Assembly: GCA_023395555.1 (NCBI GenBank)
Contig: JAEWYQ010000081.1
Coordinates: 1-50,763 of the forward strand
Origin: Bacillota bacterium
GTDB lineage: Bacteria; Bacillota; Clostridia; Lachnospirales; Lachnospiraceae
Direction of reading: 5' to 3'
Length of the DNA stretch: 50,763 nt
Shown here piece by piece: positions 9,701 through 17,502 of this stretch (position 1 is the stretch's first letter; every line of letters starts with the position of its first letter). The notes under the pieces were generated by a model, which searched no databases, was not told the DNA's origin, and saw nothing but the letters and a program-made list of their open reading frames with translations. A program made the translations under genes and the position numbers.

Positions 9701-10030
9701 ATAAGTATCATTACCGCTATTGTATTTCCAGTCCGCGTTCACAACCGTCTGCGAAACCCCGTTCTTAGACCAAGTGATCCATACCGCGTGTCCCGGTTCT
9801 ACCGGCCAGGTTTTTGATTTGATATAAACATTTTCACCGGCCTGCGGATCCCTGGGATACCGTTCACACAGGTTGCTCCCTACTTCTTTTCCCCCGTATA
9901 AATCATCCCATCCCGTGGGCTCATGATAAACCCCGTCCAGAGCATATGCAATACCCACATTACCGATGGAGATCACCGTTATTATTAACATAGCAATTAC
10001 TTTCTTCCATAATCCATGTAACTGAAGCAT
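6746..10030 (-). CDS. Secreted GH31 glycosyltransferase with C-terminal CBM35-like module (3-alpha-isomaltosyltransferase-like)
   Basis: The frame opens at 10072, but AGGGAGG seven bases before the ATG at 10030 decides the start and gives a proper signal peptide (WKKVIAMLIITVISIGNV, then AYA). The protein has 1094 residues. The GH31 barrel contains FKCDGGEFVWG (Asp568, nucleophile) and AWTGDQTSS (Asp633, acid/base). A C-terminal CBM35-like module starts about residue 970 and shares TANWDTWG with the modules of the neighbouring enzyme. Length and order resemble CtsY, the 3-alpha-isomaltosyltransferase partner (about 1093 residues, from memory). With the 1282-residue enzyme it could convert starch oligosaccharides to cyclic tetrasaccharide; the reaction direction is inference. 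Confidence 0.85.
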   Translation of the reverse strand: MLQLHGLWKKVIAMLIITVISIGNVGIAYALDGVYHEPTGWDDLYGGKEVGSNLCERYPRDPQAGENVYIKSKTWPVEPGHAVWITWSKNGVSQTVVNADWKYNSGNDTYWEANLGSFAKGDSIVYTVHADHYGSNHKSDGPYEFIVTDWDYVKNVTAVTNHNNRVELTCSSQAGTVTPKISFSFPDDGYFRMQFEPLGSGAFAGGVTNYTVDQTNPGFLWINGPDINLKIYKTPYMLEVYDGSYNLLTKEADRNTYRSLAFRTNGTNFVNAVEENLYTPAAESFTGFGMKYDALNQRGKNVDIYTVNWYLDQENKTYLPIPFYISNQGYGLYLNTTYYAQYRLATDHSNRATIRAVAGGAVNTGMDLYFFAGNPKEVSQKYTDVISKPELPPVWAFGPWISANEWNKQSEIEDQIDKTNLYDIPTTAMVIEAWADEETFYIWGDAQYTPQSGSWVPTSSDFTYTGRWPDPEGMVEELHDNGIKVLLWQLPVIKSASSPIPQLATDETYAISNAYVLDDGNGVPYRNKGGWYGNAVMPDFTNSNAVQWWLDKREYLLDEIGIDGFKCDGGEFVWGRNITASDGTKGDELRNLYPDIYVQAYYDFTKQHTADGLVFFRSGGAGAGQHPIAWTGDQTSSFGAYRDAIRAMMNASMSGVPFVTWDLAGFSGEIPTTELYKRSVAQAAFSPIMQLHSEWGGDPNPSVARTPWNMYDRTGDMDCINIYRKFANYRMSLIPYLYNQAKYTSAVGVPMMRSMAYEFPGDSTAENMEFQYMLGENLLVAPIENQGQTSKLVYLPDGEWIDLFWGAKRPGSSLISYYAGLDTLPVFVKSGSVIPMNLNSDYDFGGSVGNSTTEYQNFTFRIYPKGYTVFDYYDYADQVQTQLTVDEKYQSSRIDVTVPAMSHTRSLQIFSGRPSSIEIDGNPAIHYTSFSSFKGASSGWYYDAVQHLTYVRLPLASTATTVELIGVREVPYEAEFAVHNQVAVNTNHADYEGTGFVDSFAAVGDYVSFDVYAETAGSYTLDVRYCAGTENASRAVYVNGSRVAAVLLPKTANWDTWGTVSQAVSLSAGKNTIVISYDSDSYAGINLDNITVKK

Positions 10031-10089
10031 TTGTAGTCCTCCCTTCTTCAATAGGTTGTCCGACATCATCATTTACTCAGCGATTAAGG

Positions 10090-10107
10090 CTATACTCCCA
10101 TATGCAT
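10090..10107 (-). other. Possible five-codon leader ORF in the GH31 mRNA leader
   Basis: AAAAAAGGAGG directly precedes ATG CAT ATG GGA GTA TAG, about 60 bases upstream of the real GH31 start. The Shine-Dalgarno is as good as that of the gene itself, yet the frame closes after five codons. It may be a tiny leader or chance. Confidence 0.25.
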
Positions 10108-10168
10108 TCCTCCTTTTTTATACCACAATCATCTGGCTGTGTATGTGCAATTCAAAGGCAGGTCTGCA

Positions 10169-10209
10169 ATTATAATACCACATTTTCTCTATTTATACAA
10201 ATATTTGTA
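10169..10209 (-). promoter_or_regulatory. Candidate promoter and operator for the GH31 pair
   Basis: On the minus strand a TATAAT (10174-10169) lies about 60 bases before the leader ORF. Where a -35 box should be there is only a weak match, but a perfect 14-bp palindrome, TACAAATATTTGTA, occupies 10196-10209. A palindrome over the -35 region suits a repressor or activator site. No regulator gene adjoins it, so the binding protein is unknown. Confidence 0.4.
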
Positions 10210-10304
10210 ATAATTAGCGTTTATTTTGTAACATTTGGTGTATTAATGGGATATATTGATCAAATTTTACATGTCATGTTTTTACATAACTGTTGATAAC
10301 GTGC

Positions 10305-10555
10305 TTATATATAATATTGCGCTTGTAAATTATACAACTCGGCATATTTCCTGTTACATTCCATCTGCTCATCATAAGTACCATATTCAATTATACTGCC
10401 AGCTTGAAAGACCATTATATAATCACATAAACGGCTGGACGACAAGCGGTGTAAAATATATAGCAGTCTTATTGTGAACCATGGCATCAAACTGCTGAAG
10501 TATCTCATTTTCTGCTTTGGGATCAAGCGTTGAGAGCTATAGCGCTATTCGCTAA
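10305..10555 (-). pseudogene. ABC transporter ATPase tail, frameshifted remnant (1 of 3)
   Basis: Translation of the minus strand gives LDPKAENEILQQFDAMVHNK in one frame, then, after a shift, HRLSSSRLCDYIMVFQAGSI and a normal exporter C-terminus ending LYNLQAQYYI. This is the D-loop to C-terminus of an ABC-exporter nucleotide-binding domain; Walker A and the signature are gone. It lies in tandem with two further ABC fragments. Confidence 0.75.
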
Positions 10556-10665
10556 ACCGAATAAATTAGCTACTCAAGCTTCCCACACCAATCCAACTTC
10601 ATGCATAAGACTGGAAGCCTCTTCGTAAATAACTATTAAAATTGCCCGCGCAGTACATAAAGCTC

Positions 10666-11007
10666 TTATCTATCATACCATTGCGCCTGTGTAGAATAAA
10701 GTCTCGCGTATTCATCATTGTTTAATAATAAAACATCGCGGGAGCCGTCTTCGACAATTTCACCGTCTTTGAATACAACAATTCTATCAGCAAGAGAAGC
10801 CATACTTATTCTGTGCGCAACCATTATAACTGTTTTGCCCTCATTCAAAGCCAAAAATTTTTTGCATACATCGGCTTCGGCAATCGGGTCAAGATTACTT
10901 GTAGGTTCGTCAAGAACAATAAAATCACAGTTACGATAATACGCTCGTGCTATCGCTATTTTTTTCCATTGACTGCCGGACAATTCCGTTCCCCCGATGT
11001 CTTTTCC
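10666..11007 (-). pseudogene. ABC transporter ATPase C-terminal half (2 of 3)
   Basis: The frame reads GKDIGGTELSGSQWKKIAIA and continues through FIVLDEPTSNLD (Walker B), the H-loop MVAHRIS, and an exporter-type end (YARLYSTQAQWYDR). Signature, Walker B and H-loop are intact, but Walker A and the whole membrane domain are missing, so it cannot work alone. Its upstream edge runs directly into the next fragment, a deletion joint between two related ABC genes. Confidence 0.8.
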
Positions 11008-11847
11008 AATGTGCCAACTTCTTCGATTTTGCCGCTGTGTATAACCAGAATCCTATCAGTTATCATCGTTGCACCTAACCTATGTGTTATGAATATAGCT
11101 GTCTTATTTTCAACCATGCCTGCGAACTCGTTATATAAACCAGCTTCGGCCATCGGGTCAAGTTGTGATGTTGGTTCATCTAGCAGAAGGATTGGCTTGC
11201 TGCCCATGAAAGCACGGGCTATCGCTATCCTCCGTATTTTTTTCTTTTTTCCAATATGTTTCTAATTCGGCATATATGTTGTAATTATTCTTTGAGGATA
11301 TATATGTTTCAAATAGAAACGGCAGTAAGACCGTAAGCATTAACCACCAGCGTATGTTGAAAACATACCAGAGTGTGCCTATGCTTGCAATCAAAGCAGC
11401 AAACCTCCAATATATATACATAGGCCATAAATGGCTTGCCGCACGTTTTGCTCTGTTATATGCCTTATCTATGATCTCTGAAGAATTTTCACTCTCAAAG
11501 TGTTCGTATTTCATTGTTTTTAGTTTTTTCAACATACGAGTCTTATAAGCTGTTCTCAATATTAACAAAGAACGCGGTTGAACATAACTAAATATAATTC
11601 CGCTTATTAATTCTGGTGAAATATTTGCTATCACAAGCAAAACAAGAAATATCCCATAATCTGAAAAAGCCATCTCTCCTCTTGCTGCCGCCAATCCTCC
11701 ATCAAAAACATTTTGATTTATATATACACCAATAGGGGCTAACAAACCGCTGATAATTGTGCAAATAAAAGTTAGTATAACGATTAAAGGCGCTTCTTCA
11801 AAGATGATACCAATCAGATCCTTGTAAGCCGCAAAAATTCTTTTCAT
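11008..11847 (-). pseudogene. ABC exporter with membrane domain and internally deleted ATPase (3 of 3)
   Basis: The start codon and about 200 residues of a normal exporter membrane domain are present (several hydrophobic segments; AYKDLIGIIFEEAPLIVILT near the start). At about 11240 the frame jumps from ETYWKK into IRRIAIARAFMGSKPILLLD, deleting the linker, Walker A and Q-loop. Walker B (LLLDEPTSQLD) and the H-loop (FITHRLG) follow, and then the fragment fuses to the second ATPase. Homologous recombination between tandem ABC genes would explain this. A functional product is unlikely. Confidence 0.8.
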
Positions 11848-11919
11848 TTTAATAAATACCCCTCTCCATTTTTCATATCTCTCAATGCAAGTATTTCCAT
11901 GACACTCTTGATTGTTTTT

Positions 11920-12306
11920 TCAAAATATTAGTTGTATTGCAATGGCTTCACCTGCTGCAGCATTCGTGATTTCTATCCGAATACCATGAACAATCAAGCG
12001 GATTGCTGTATCATCGGAGAACCCCAATGAATTGTTCAGGGCAGGTGTTTGGACAGGAACGGAGTCTAAATCCGAAATCCGAAGTTGGACCACTTCCTGT
12101 TTCTCATGAACCACGGGAAGAGATGCTTCTGGTATTGCGCAGGCGCTATCCCGAAATCTTCGGATATGATAGTAAAAGCTACTGCGCTGAATATGATGCA
12201 GATCACACCAGTCTTTGTCACTCATTGTGCTGGTGCGGCATTGCTGTATGAGCTCCAGCCATTCCTTATCTATACGTCTTGGCTGCCTCAGTTCTTTTTG
12301 AACCAT
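11920..12306 (-). CDS. IS66-type accessory protein TnpA, relic
   Basis: A 128-residue protein with the helix-turn-helix pattern typical of IS66 orf1: KEWLELIQQCRTSTMSDKDW, then HHIQRSSFYYHIRRFR, then a short beta-rich tail (VHGIRIEIT). A related copy with the same WC...FY spacing is at about 43.5 kb. No IS66 orf2 or DDE transposase accompanies it, so it is an orphan. It ends the ABC wreck on one side and abuts IS21 debris on the other. Confidence 0.7.
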   Translation of the reverse strand: MVQKELRQPRRIDKEWLELIQQCRTSTMSDKDWCDLHHIQRSSFYYHIRRFRDSACAIPEASLPVVHEKQEVVQLRISDLDSVPVQTPALNNSLGFSDDTAIRLIVHGIRIEITNAAAGEAIAIQLIF

Positions 12307-12354
12307 TTTTGTCCTACTCCTATAAGTTTATTAGAGTGAATTAGGACAGTGACC

Positions 12355-12446
12355 AAAACAGATATGAACTAAAACAAGTCCTAAATCCCAGAACAGGAGA
12401 ATTATCACTCTTGTACAAGGATTATCTCACGGATTTGGAGACTTGA
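12355..12446 (+). pseudogene. istA: IS21 istA transposase, last about 30 codons
   Basis: An open frame ends RTGELSLLYKDYLTDLET before a stop at 12444-12446, eight bases before the IstB frame. The position and end match the C-terminus of an IS21 transposase; everything upstream has been replaced by IS66 material. Confidence 0.5.
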
Positions 12447-12453
12447 AAATCCG

Positions 12454-13154
12454 GTGGGTTATTCATCGCTTACGGACAAACTCTTTAAGCTCCGACTGTC
12501 TCACATGTCAGAGGCACTGGAAAAGCAGTTTCTCAACCCCAATACAGCACTCGAGGATTTTTATACCCGTATATCCAAGATTATTAACTATGAATGGGAT
12601 CAGCGTCAGAGCACAAAATTCAACAAACTGTTAAAGAAAGCATCCTTGAAATATCCGACTGCTGACTTTGATGCTGGAATCTATGAACCAGATTGCATGC
12701 TAGATACTCATGTCATTAAGTTGCTGCAAAAATGTGAGTGGATTGATGAACCTAAAAATCTTTTGATTACTGGTAGTGCGGGGGCAGGTAAAACACATAT
12801 CGCTAATGCCCTATGCATTACTGCTTTACAACAACTTCGAACGGTAAAATATATCAGAGCCAATGCGCTTCTTCAAGAAAGCAAAAAGGCGCGCGTCAAC
12901 TTGGTCATGTCTACGATTATACAAATCTGATTGCTGGTAATCGACGATTTCGGTCTTATGGAACTAAGCATGGATAAGTGCCGTGACCTCTTTGAAATCA
13001 TCGAAACAAGAGATTGTAAAAGGCAACAATGATTGTATCTCAGCTTCCCGTTATCAAGTGGTGGGATCTTTTCAAAGATAACACCTATGCTGATGCCTGC
13101 TTAAGCAGGATGGCATCCAAGGCATACCGCCTTGAGTGCAATGAAGAGACATGA
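12454..13154 (+). pseudogene. istB: IS21 istB helper ATPase, frameshifted
   Basis: The first frame (GTG at 12454 to 12930) shows the N-terminal helical domain and a Walker A, LLITGSAGAGKTHIANAL. A shift near 12925 moves the rest (LVVIDDFGLMELSMDKCRDL, the Walker B region) to another frame. A second shift near 13030 leads to SQLPVIKWWDLF and an end at SRMASKAYRLECNEET. At least two frameshifts destroy the gene. IstB normally loads the IS21 transposase at the target. Confidence 0.85.
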
Positions 13155-13256
13155 GAAAGTAATAAAAATCAGCACGAATACTGCAACGTGCAGTTTAAAG
13201 CGGAATGGCATGCCGTCCCTTCGGGACGGTTATGCTGTTTGGCTGGAATATGCAAA

Positions 13257-13772
13257 TTATTTTAGTTTAAAACTTAGAATGTCATTCAAACTCATTATTT
13301 TACAGCCCTTATTTTTATAGTAGTTTTTATAGTAATCCGACATTTCGGGAAATTTCTTTTTATCGTAACTGGTAATGCAATCGGATATGACAGTCACAGT
13401 ATAACCGACCTTTGCTAAGTTGTAACAGGTTGATTTAACACAAGCAACGGCATCTGCTCCTGTTATGTAAAAATCATTTATCTCATTCTTATCAACAAAG
13501 GCAGCGAAATCCTCGCTCGTTAGTGCGTTTGCTTTGCTCTTAGTAAAAATATTATCGGATACCATTTTCAAATCCGGTGCGAGTTCTACCCCGCGGGTAT
13601 CTGGCTTAAAAGTCCTCGTGCTAGTTGACAAATTTTCATGTTTTATGTATACGATATGGATATTATGCTTAACTGCCCAATCGATAGATGAATTTATATT
13701 ATCAATTATTTCTTTATAATTCTTTGTGATGTCGTTTTGGATGTCTATGACTACTAACGCCTTTTTGAGCAT
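13257..13772 (-). CDS. Isochorismatase-family cysteine hydrolase
   Basis: 171 residues, a usual length for small isochorismatase-like hydrolases. The catalytic set is visible: LVVIDIQND (Asp near residue 9), a central Lys, and ITGADAVACVKSTC with the nucleophilic Cys. A clear AAGGAG precedes the ATG. These enzymes hydrolyse amides or vinyl ethers (nicotinamidase, N-carbamoyl amidase, isochorismatase types); the substrate cannot be read from sequence. It is the last gene before the AT-rich cluster but is separated from it by an IS element. It could belong to the cluster's pathway or be a bystander. Confidence 0.85.
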   Translation of the reverse strand: MLKKALVVIDIQNDITKNYKEIIDNINSSIDWAVKHNIHIVYIKHENLSTSTRTFKPDTRGVELAPDLKMVSDNIFTKSKANALTSEDFAAFVDKNEINDFYITGADAVACVKSTCYNLAKVGYTVTVISDCITSYDKKKFPEMSDYYKNYYKNKGCKIMSLNDILSFKLK

Positions 13773-13810
13773 GGGGGTTTCTCCTTATTTCTTATTATCC
13801 TATTACTAAT

Positions 13811-15043
13811 TTACTAGACAGTCAAAAGTTTTATAAAAAATAACCCTTTCAATCCATTTTATGGTATCCTTGAGTTCGCACACTAAAGAAAGATAAAATC
13901 ACCGAAAGAGTTATCTGGTGGTAAGTTTACCACACTTTCCGGTGTATGACCATACATCATGCTTGAATATATTGTTCGGCGGTATCAGAGTTTTGGCAGG
14001 GAATCCGGCTAAAACCTACTGTATTCCTCTCTCTATCAACCTTCAGGATGGGATTCAAACCATTTTAAACTGGGAGAAAGAGGAACCTACAACTCCTTCC
14101 CATATCGTGCAGATGATTGAAAATGGATATGAAGCAGCAAAAATATTTGGTAAGTCCCTCCTGTTACTCGACCGTTATTTCCTTTCTGTACCGGCACTGG
14201 AATGTTTGAAACAGTGTAATACGGAGGGCGAGGTAATAATGAACATCATAACCAAGGCAAAAAAGTCCTGTAATGCCTATGAAAAACCTCCGAAAAAGAA
14301 ACCAAGTCGTGGCAGACCACCGAAAAAGGCAGTGCTGTAAAGCTAAAAGGACTTTTTTCGAAGGAATCTGCTTCCTTTCATTTCAGGAAACCACAATAGT
14401 CCTTTATGGGAAAACAGAACGCGTACGTTATTACTGCTGTAACCTTTTATGGGGGCCAAAGCTTTATCAGGAGTTGCGTTTTGTACTGGTGGAATACAAC
14501 GGAATTCAGAGTATCCTAGTCAGTACAGATTTGGAATTAGATCCCGTCACAATTATACGGCTTTACAGTTACCGTTTTCGAATAGAATGTACCTTTCGTG
14601 AATTCAAGCAGGTAATTGGTGGTTTTTGTTACCATCTTTGGAGTAAATCCATGCCTAAGCTGAAACATTATCTCAAAAAAGGAGAACCAGCACTAATAGA
14701 TAAGGTAATAGAACAAAAGGAACGAGAAAATATCTTGTTAACCGTGAAAGCAATTGAAGGTTATGTCCAGTTCTGTTGTGTGGCAATGGGAATCTTACAC
14801 TTGCTATCCCTAAATTTTTCGAAAGAGATGCAGGAAGGGTATTCCGCTTTTTCAGGACACCGTCCAAAACCAATCGTATCAAAAGCCACCGTTGTCAGTT
14901 ATTTAAGGAAAAACATTTTTGCATTATGGCTAAAAAGCCTGATTTCAACATAACACGATTTATTCAGGAGAAGCAGGAAAACCTTGCTATTACAGAGGAT
15001 TTACAGGCTTCTTAAGGCTATAGAACTTTTTACTGTCAAGTAA
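13811..15043 (+). mobile_element. Insertion sequence of about 1.23 kb with 25-bp terminal inverted repeats
   Basis: The left end, TTACTAGACAGTCAAAAGTT followed by TTATA (13811-13835), is matched by the reverse complement of 15019-15043 with three mismatches. Between them lies a single broken DDE transposase reading rightwards. No convincing target duplication is visible outside the repeats. IS4-like by the general look of the transposase; the family call is tentative. Confidence 0.7.
13918..14953 (+). pseudogene. DDE transposase of the 13811-15043 IS, frameshifted
   Basis: The first frame (to 14340) includes SLLLLDRYFLSVPALECLKQ, a DDE-type Asp strand, and ends in the basic segment PSRGRPPKKAVL. 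The second frame (to 14953) carries VSTDLELDPVTIIRLYSYRF and RIECTFREFKQVIGGF, the YREK-like Glu motif of IS4 transposases. One shift near 14340 separates them, and the N-terminus before 13918 has no start with a ribosome binding site. Confidence 0.75.
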
Positions 15044-15097
15044 TATATTTTCAATAGATATTATCCCAATAGTGGGAGCCGGAGCATCCCAAAATAT

Positions 15098-16666
15098 CTA
15101 CACTGTTTTATCATTTTCGCAGTTTGTTATGGCGGCGTTTGGAAATACCTGAATCAGTATATCTTTTACATCTTCATTTTTCCCTGTGGACTTGAATTTA
15201 ATATTTGAAACTCGATACTTGCCCGCGATAAAATGCAACAACCTACCTTCAATGTCGCACCCCAATGCTCGACACGATAAGCTAAATAAGTTTAGTGTGC
15301 TTCCCTCGATTTCAAAAGTACCCACAAGACCCAAATCAGAAAATCGGTCGGAAACGGAAAGAGAATATAGCTTAATATTTTTGCAGGCAATGCGCTCCTT
15401 GATTTCCGCAACAGTATATCGCTTGCCGTTAGTGCATTTGTTTGTCCGTTGGGTAAGCTCCGCAATGCGGCTGTACTCAATCGGCAACGCTTCGTGAATG
15501 TCCGTCTTGATTTCAAGGGCGGCTATGTATTCGCCGTAACTGTCATATTGAGCTTTTAAGGTTTCGCGGGATTGATTGGTGCGGTAGGTTTCGTTTCGCT
15601 TTTCAATGTCTGCCATACTGACATTACTTTTCAAATTGAAACAAGAGAATTGTTCATGCGAGATATCACGGTCATAGCGGATAGCGGTGACTTCCGGCAA
15701 CATAGACTTAACGGCTTCAATCTCAACAGGCGCATCGTCAACGAAAACCATGCTGTCAAGACCAATATTCAGAGTTTCAGCAATCCACTTTATATTGTCG
15801 GGTTTGTTCTCCCAATTCACTTGAAAACAGGCGATATGTTCCTCTTTCAAGACCATTTCGCTGTGTTCTCGGAACATAGTCATAACGTCGGACAAATCAT
15901 TTTTACTGCATACGGCGAGGATAATGCCATGATAATACAGTGACAGGGCGAACCTCTGAAAATCCTGATAAGGCCGCCCGAACCCAGCACCGCCAAGTTT
16001 TATGTTTTCTACGCCATCTTCGGATAGTATGCCGCCCCACAGGACATTATCGCAGTCAAATACAAGGCATTTCTTTGTAGTGCCTTGTGCTATTAAATAT
16101 TGCTTGTGTATCTCCTTAACGGCGGCTTCAATCAATACTTTTGAATAGGGTGCGTTCCACCGATATTTGCCTTTTGTGTCGTATGCATTGGAAATGCCAA
16201 CATCCGCGATAAGCCGCTTTAAGTCTATAAAAGACACATCATTTTTCAATATACCGTCCAATTCAGCGTTGATTCTATCTACGAGCGCGTTATATCGATG
16301 ACCTGTGACAATATGTAGTTTGTTAAAATAGTCCTCAAACAAAAACCAAAAGATATGGGCGTTTGTATATTCCGTTATGTCGGTGTAGAGCCGCTTGCAT
16401 GAAGCGACAACTTCCTCAATTATTTGCTGATGAGGAATTGACTGTGAATTGAGAGCATCGCAAGCGTGTAAATACAACGATTCCAAATTCAGCCAAACAA
16501 CAATGATTTCCGATTCCTCAAGCTGTTTTCGTCGTTCGCCTTCGTTTTGTTCACCGTAAGGGATTGGGTATACTTTCGCGTTTTCACCAATATATGCCTT
16601 TATTAGCGGACTAAAATACGGGTCGAAAATTATATCCGAAATTACGTCGATATTTAAGACATTCAT
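15098..16666 (-). CDS. FkbH-like protein (HAD-fold, glyceryl-ACP loading family)
   Basis: 522 residues. An N-terminal SGNH-like region is followed by the HAD domain with CLVFDCDNVLWGG (Asp204 and Asp206; FkbH consensus LDLDNTLWGG) and SMVFVDDAPVEIEA, then the family motif ELTQRTNKCTNGKRYT and a GNAT-like end (SVSDRFSDLGLVGTF). FkbH proteins dephosphorylate 1,3-bisphosphoglycerate and load a glyceryl unit on an acyl carrier protein. Two such carriers lie upstream in the same direction, at 19.2 and 23.7 kb. The ATG has AGAAGGAG seven bases upstream. A degraded second copy is at 22.7-22.9 kb. Substrate and partner are inferred from the family. Confidence 0.9.
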   Translation of the reverse strand: MNVLNIDVISDIIFDPYFSPLIKAYIGENAKVYPIPYGEQNEGERRKQLEESEIIVVWLNLESLYLHACDALNSQSIPHQQIIEEVVASCKRLYTDITEYTNAHIFWFLFEDYFNKLHIVTGHRYNALVDRINAELDGILKNDVSFIDLKRLIADVGISNAYDTKGKYRWNAPYSKVLIEAAVKEIHKQYLIAQGTTKKCLVFDCDNVLWGGILSEDGVENIKLGGAGFGRPYQDFQRFALSLYYHGIILAVCSKNDLSDVMTMFREHSEMVLKEEHIACFQVNWENKPDNIKWIAETLNIGLDSMVFVDDAPVEIEAVKSMLPEVTAIRYDRDISHEQFSCFNLKSNVSMADIEKRNETYRTNQSRETLKAQYDSYGEYIAALEIKTDIHEALPIEYSRIAELTQRTNKCTNGKRYTVAEIKERIACKNIKLYSLSVSDRFSDLGLVGTFEIEGSTLNLFSLSCRALGCDIEGRLLHFIAGKYRVSNIKFKSTGKNEDVKDILIQVFPNAAITNCENDKTV

Positions 16667-16759
16667 TCCTTTGCTCCTTCTACATTTTTCTTTTCGAGAG
16701 CCTCCGAAACAATTCCTACAAGTTTGTTTAGTGTATTCGATTCGGTTATTAAAAGGTAT

Positions 16760-17226
16760 TCATCCATATTGTATAGGCAATTCTTTTAAATCAGTAGTAA
16801 AAAATGGATCTGCACAAATTATAGTGTTATTAGAATCACTAAATCCGACAGCGAGTAAAAAGTGTTCTATGTGATATTTGTTAAAAGCATTATGCCAAGG
16901 ACAATAAAAACCATCAATATACAAGCACAACAAATCGTTATTATTAATTGAGTTTTTTATTCATAAATAGTTTGTGCAGCAAAAGGTAATTGACGTATAT
17001 CATAAATTTTTTCTAATGCTTCTCTAGCTTTGCCCCCAGTATACAACGTAAAACCACCACCATCTAAGTTGGAATATTCAAACCCTATAACGCCCATAAA
17101 CATTAATTGCCACGGCGTTTTATAGTGATTTAATACATTCGCAATGATAGCTTGTACGCAATCATAATTTTCAAAAATAACCGGTTTTAATTTAATCATA
17201 TGACACTCATCCATCCTAATTATCAC
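16760..17226 (-). pseudogene. BtrH-like N-terminal domain, frameshifted fragment
   Basis: The first frame gives LKPVIFENYDCVQAIIANVL, with a Cys placed like that of the BtrH N-terminal papain-like fold. After a slip in an A-run at about 16955, a second frame continues as LLCLYIDGFYCPWHNAFNKY, HIEHFLLAVGFSD and IICADPFFT, the typical His/Asp part of that fold, before a stop at 16760. The C-terminal half is missing. Of all BtrH-like copies in the window this broken one keeps the most recognisable motifs. Confidence 0.65.
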
Positions 17227-17243
17227 TTCAAAATGTACCAGTT

Positions 17244-17372
17244 TTATATCCTATCAAATAGCCAGATAATACTCCGCTTGCTTTTGAACATGTAAACACC
17301 GTCCAACGCCATCGACTCTTCATGGGCCTCATTTTCGATTATCTTGCCGTTTTTGAACAGATATATTTTTTT
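17244..17372 (-). pseudogene. ABC transporter ATPase tail remnant
   Basis: About 42 codons, starting IYLFKNGKIIENEAHEESMA and ending at a stop. This matches the end of an exporter ATPase (FKNGKIVE.G.HEELM), but the final YAKMFKKQA-like segment is scrambled. The rest of the gene is absent. Confidence 0.65.
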
Positions 17373-17502
17373 TCGCTATAAATCATTACAGCACCTTTTA
17401 ATTTGCAAGCTTCCGAACATTTTGCCAATAAGACAAGCATTTCATTTCATTATGTTAAAATATAATCATTATTAAACATTTCTAAATGTTGATAGGTTTT
17501 TA

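Noticed and set aside
13213..13229. Hairpin CCGTCCC-TTC-GGGACGG as a terminator
   Set aside because: Perfect 7-bp stem but no T-tract on either strand; it lies in IS21 end debris.
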